A stretch of DNA of 64,000 nucleotides from the NCBI GenBank assembly GCA_027339635.1, contig DAHWNZ010000010.1:1-64000 (forward strand). Direction: 5' to 3'. The notes below the pieces were generated by a model. That model saw only the letters and a list, made by a program, of their open reading frames with translations, did not search any database and had not been told where the DNA came from. Origin of the DNA: AG-12 sp027339635 (lineage in GTDB: Bacteria; Chloroflexota; Dormibacteria; Aeolococcales; Bog-877). A program made the translations under genes and the position numbers. Positions within the stretch are counted from its first letter, which is position 1. Each line of letters opens with the position of its first letter. Shown here piece by piece: positions 61,336 to 64,000 of this stretch.

Positions 61336-62270
61336 ACGTGCCGCCACCAAAGATGGGCGCCCTTCCAGGGAGGCGAGATCTCACCGGTCGCATAGCGCAG
61401 CACCAGCTGGCTCATGCGATCCAGGACCCACTCGAATCCAGCGTCCTTGATGGAGAAGCTGTCGAAGTCGGGGGCGGGGTTGAGGAAGTCGATGGCGTAG
61501 AGCACCCCATCGCGGACCGCGAACTCCACCGTGTCCATGTCGTAGCCCAAGGCCCGGGTCAGCGTCAGGGCCTGCTCCTGGGCGAGGGCGGTGAGTCCGG
61601 GGTTAGGTGGCGAATCGGTCACGTAGCGTTCCGTGAAGGATTTCGTCGGGTCGTAGCGGAAAACCAGCACCTGGTCACCGATCACGACGCAGCGCAGATA
61701 GTCATCCCATTGGATCCTCTCCTGCAGGATCATGGTCTTGGTACCGGTCTGGTCGTAGGCGCGGATCAGCTCCTCCTTGGAGTCGACCATGTAGACATCG
61801 CGCCAGCCACCTCCCGTGTTCGGCTTGAGCACGGCGGGGAGCCCCGTGTAGCGCAGGATGCCGTCCCAGTCCAGGGGATACTCCAGGTTGCGCAGCGACC
61901 GCGCGGGGTCGATGTAGGGGATGTACTCCTTGTTGGGCAGGACCACGGTGCGGGGCACGGCAACCCCCAGGCGGCGCGCCAGGGTGCATTCGAAGAACTT
62001 CTCATCGGCCTCCCACCAGAAGGGGTCATTGATTACCACCGTGCCCAGCAGCGAGGCGCTCTTCAGGTAGGCCCGGTAGAACGGGACCTCATGGGAGATC
62101 CGGTCAACTATCACCTGATACCGGGGGGGATCCTCAACCTCACGGGCGCCGCCCAACCGGACCAGCTCCGCGGACACATGCAACTGGCGACCGCGCTCGT
62201 TGACCAGATCGATGAAGGGGGCGGGAAAGGTGTTTTCCGCGCCCACCAGAAGACCCACCTTGGCCGCCAT
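61332..62270 (-). CDS. RimK-like ATP-grasp ligase
   Basis: The 312-residue protein has the three-part ATP-grasp arrangement: an N-terminal pre-grasp domain (KVGLLVGAENTFPAPFIDLVNERG); GLPAVLKPNTGGGWRDVYMVDSKEEL with the ATP-binding Lys and flexible glycine loop; ILQERIQWDDYLRCVVIGDQV; and VEFAVRDGVLYAIDFLNPAPDFD with the Mg-binding Asp/Asn. It resembles RimK/glutathione-synthetase-like ligases. First gene of the operon; ATG 62270. It overlaps the next gene by 4 bp. It likely starts or extends an amide-linked compound. Confidence 0.88.
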   Translation of the reverse strand: MAAKVGLLVGAENTFPAPFIDLVNERGRQLHVSAELVRLGGAREVEDPPRYQVIVDRISHEVPFYRAYLKSASLLGTVVINDPFWWEADEKFFECTLARRLGVAVPRTVVLPNKEYIPYIDPARSLRNLEYPLDWDGILRYTGLPAVLKPNTGGGWRDVYMVDSKEELIRAYDQTGTKTMILQERIQWDDYLRCVVIGDQVLVFRYDPTKSFTERYVTDSPPNPGLTALAQEQALTLTRALGYDMDTVEFAVRDGVLYAIDFLNPAPDFDSFSIKDAGFEWVLDRMSQLVLRYATGEISPPWKGAHLWWRHV

Positions 62271-62374
62271 GCACCCCTCCGAAGAGCCGCTGTCGCGGCC
62301 CCGAGAGAGGTTCGCGGGGTCGCCCTGCCCCCACCATAGGGATAGGTGGCAGGTCTGACAAGAGCCAGACGAAA

Positions 62375-62809
62375 TCAGCGCTCGGCGAAGCGCTCCTGGG
62401 GTGCATCTGAGACGGCCGCCCCGGCACCGGTCTCACAGGCCTCAGGGGACAAGCCGGTGATGGTGGAAATGGTCGGCCCGGGCCGAAGCAGGCGCAGCGC
62501 GCGTCGGCCGTCGCTGCCGGGCAGCAGCAGGTTGGTCGCCATCTCCACCACCATCACCAGCAGCAGTTCCCACGCCCAAGTCGGGAAGAGCAGGGCGGAA
62601 CCGGCCCACACCAGGGCCTCCATGATCGGGCCTACGAGCCAGATGTCTACCAGCTGTCTGGATGTGGCCCCCTGGGTGTGAAACTTCCAACCGAGGCCGG
62701 GGAAGTGAAAGGAAGGTTTCGGGTCCAGGCCGGCAAGGCGCAGCAGTAGGTAGTGCGATCCTTCGTGGACCACCAGGGCAACCGCCAGGGTCAGCCAGAC
62801 GATGATCAT
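62375..62809 (-). CDS. Minimal M50-like (site-2 protease-type) membrane protein
   Basis: The 144-residue protein is far shorter than usual S2P proteases but keeps both zinc motifs. HEGSH is at 15-19 in the first helix (ALVVHEGSHYLLLRLAGLDP), and NLLLPGSDG is at 93-101, the equivalent of N-x2-P-x4-DG. LVGPIMEAL recalls the GP-containing helix. It is plausibly a complete minimal core. It lies 105 nt upstream of the amidoligase operon on the same strand, so it may share regulation. The substrate is unknown. Confidence 0.75.
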   Translation of the reverse strand: MIIVWLTLAVALVVHEGSHYLLLRLAGLDPKPSFHFPGLGWKFHTQGATSRQLVDIWLVGPIMEALVWAGSALLFPTWAWELLLVMVVEMATNLLLPGSDGRRALRLLRPGPTISTITGLSPEACETGAGAAVSDAPQERFAER

Positions 62810-62947
62810 GTTTCCACAACCTCGCTATCACCACCGTCGTTGAGCCCGCCCCTGCCCACTCCGATCCTAGAACGCCGGTGAGTCGGAGGCAGCCGTGATC
62901 TCACTCGAGAGCTGACGCCCGTTCCGGGGGGCGCCCATACTCGGCAG

Positions 62948-63565
62948 ATGCGTGAACAGCGCGTGGTGGGCTCAGACGGGGTCGTACGGTGCCCTTGGGG
63001 GGCCGCCCCCGCCGACTACCAGCTCTACCACGATCGAGAATGGGGAAGGCCCACCGGCGAAGAGGTCCTGGTCTTTGAGCGGCTCTGCTTGGAGGGCTTT
63101 CAGAGCGGGCTGTCCTGGCTCACAATCCTGCGCAAGCGGGATGCCTTCAGGCGTGCTTTCGCGGGCTTTGAGCCGGACATACTGGCCAACTTCCGTCCTT
63201 CCGATGTCGAACGCATGCTGGCCGACCCAGGAATCGTACGCCACCGGGGGAAGATCGAGGCGGCCGTGGACAATGCTCGCGCCACTGTAAAGCTCCATCA
63301 GGCGGGAGAATCACTGGCCGCACTCTGCTGGAGCTTCGAGCCCGCCCCGCAGCGCGCTCCCAAGGACCCTGGCGATGTCCCCGGGGTCACCGCTTCCTCC
63401 AGGGCCCTAGCCAGCGAGCTTCGTCGTCGGGGGTTCAGGTTCGTGGGTCCGACCACAGCTTACGCTTTGATGCAGGCGCTGGGCCTGGTCAACGACCACC
63501 TTCGGGATTGCTTCATAAGGCCCGATGTCGAACGAGAGAGGCTGGCATTCAGCCGCCCCCGATGA
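62948..63565 (+). CDS. tag: DNA-3-methyladenine glycosylase I
   Basis: The 205-residue base-excision enzyme removes 3-methyladenine from alkylated DNA. Hallmarks are RCPWGAAPADYQLYHDREWGRPTGEE (with Cys and His zinc ligands), LCLEGFQSGLSWLTILRKRDAFRRAF, MLADPGIVRHRGKIEAAVDNARA, and VGPTTAYALMQALGLVNDHLRDC (the last zinc His and Cys). The length equals the family norm. It is divergent from the M50-like gene. The start is ATG 62948. Confidence 0.95.
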   Translation: MREQRVVGSDGVVRCPWGAAPADYQLYHDREWGRPTGEEVLVFERLCLEGFQSGLSWLTILRKRDAFRRAFAGFEPDILANFRPSDVERMLADPGIVRHRGKIEAAVDNARATVKLHQAGESLAALCWSFEPAPQRAPKDPGDVPGVTASSRALASELRRRGFRFVGPTTAYALMQALGLVNDHLRDCFIRPDVERERLAFSRPR

Positions 63566-64000
63566 GGTCGCTGCAACTGCCAGGCACTCGGGAGGCAGAA
63601 CCCGAGTCAGCTGAGCTCGGAGGGGACGGCGCAGCCGCTTACCCGGGGTCAAGTGCCCGCCGTTTGACGTCGTCGTCCGGACGCTGCACCGTCGTGGTGC
63701 AGAGTGCGCGGGCTGGCTGCCCAGAACGGGACCCGACTGGCCCCGACAGCTTCTACCCGCACCCACCGATGCCCGGCCCACACATGCTGAGAGTCTCACT
63801 GCTGAAGCTCCCCTTCCAGCACTCGCTCTGCGTCGCCTCGGCTCTGTCCCGCGCGCGCGCCGCCATCGGGGGCTTGGCTCATCGCATGGAGCCGCGCGGC
63901 CGCCTAGCGGGCCGTTTTGTTGGCGGGCTCTCAGTCCAGATCACGTAGGGGTGCCCTATCCTGACGGCATCGGTGATTACCCCACGGCTGGATCAAGACC
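63566..64000. other. Non-coding stretch to window end, one hairpin
   Basis: 435 bp without a recognisable gene. CTGCACC-gtcgt-GGTGCAG at 63684-63702 is a 7-bp stem that could end the tag transcript, though it lacks a U-tract and lies 119 nt after the stop. Confidence 0.45.

Noticed and set aside
1..64000. tRNA, rRNA or CRISPR features
   Set aside because: No cloverleaf with a T-loop GTTCRA pattern, no rRNA blocks and no regularly spaced direct repeats were seen on either strand by eye.

Overview
The window is high-GC, gene-dense bacterial DNA. GTG and TTG starts are common, and many genes are translationally coupled through 4-bp ATGA/GTGA overlaps. The gene set is that of an aerobic or facultative heterotroph from soil or a similar habitat: catalase, F420- and mycothiol-era actinobacterial-type enzymes such as a maleylpyruvate-isomerase-like protein, an RskA-type anti-sigma factor, secreted glycosidases and many MarR/ArsR regulators. 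It fits Actinomycetota, Chloroflexota or a related deep lineage such as Dormibacterota. No rRNA, tRNA or CRISPR array is visible, so the taxonomy is inference only.

Layout. 1-2.9 kb: a partial FAH-family hydrolase divergent from a Fur-family regulator and catalase. 3.5-7.3 kb: an IS1634-type insertion sequence with a frameshifted transposase, then a divergent MarR/epoxide-hydrolase-like pair around a perfect operator palindrome, closed by an inverted solo copy of the IS left end. The whole looks like a composite transposon. 7.5-10.6 kb: two overlapping MutS-like ATPases without mismatch-recognition domains. 11.7-19.3 kb: a six-gene hydrogenase-4-like membrane operon (C-E-F-G-I-B order). All four NiFe-binding cysteines of its large subunit are replaced, so it is an energy-converting hydrogenase-related (Ehr) complex. 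19.8-24.6 kb: a KimA-like potassium permease, an MFS transporter, an ArsR-rhodanese regulator with palindromic operators, and a methyltransferase.

24.7-47 kb is metabolic: a membrane-anchored GH31/36-like glycosidase, an aldo/keto reductase, a phytoene-desaturase-like oxidoreductase divergent from zwf, a decayed integrase, a YbjQ protein, an M20 amidohydrolase with an in-frame stop, a TRIC-like channel, DUF6941, DUF885, thiolase, SnoaL-like, a collapsed ABC transporter, DppA, a hydrolase, an MFS transporter, a GH5 enzyme and a GNAT enzyme.

Two systems near the right end stand out. At 50.7-55.5 kb an ECF sigma factor, its anti-sigma factor, a small Tat-signal protein, a DUF4331 protein, a small conserved protein, tatA and tatC lie in one direction, suggesting a sigma-controlled export unit with its own TatAC translocase. 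At 55.7-62.8 kb an MFS transporter and two esterases converge on an operon of a RimK-like ATP-grasp ligase, a circularly permuted ATP-grasp protein and a YbdK/GCS2 carboxylate-amine ligase, with a minimal M50-like protease beside it. This is a candidate uncharacterised amide- or peptide-forming pathway. A 3-methyladenine glycosylase gene ends the coding content.
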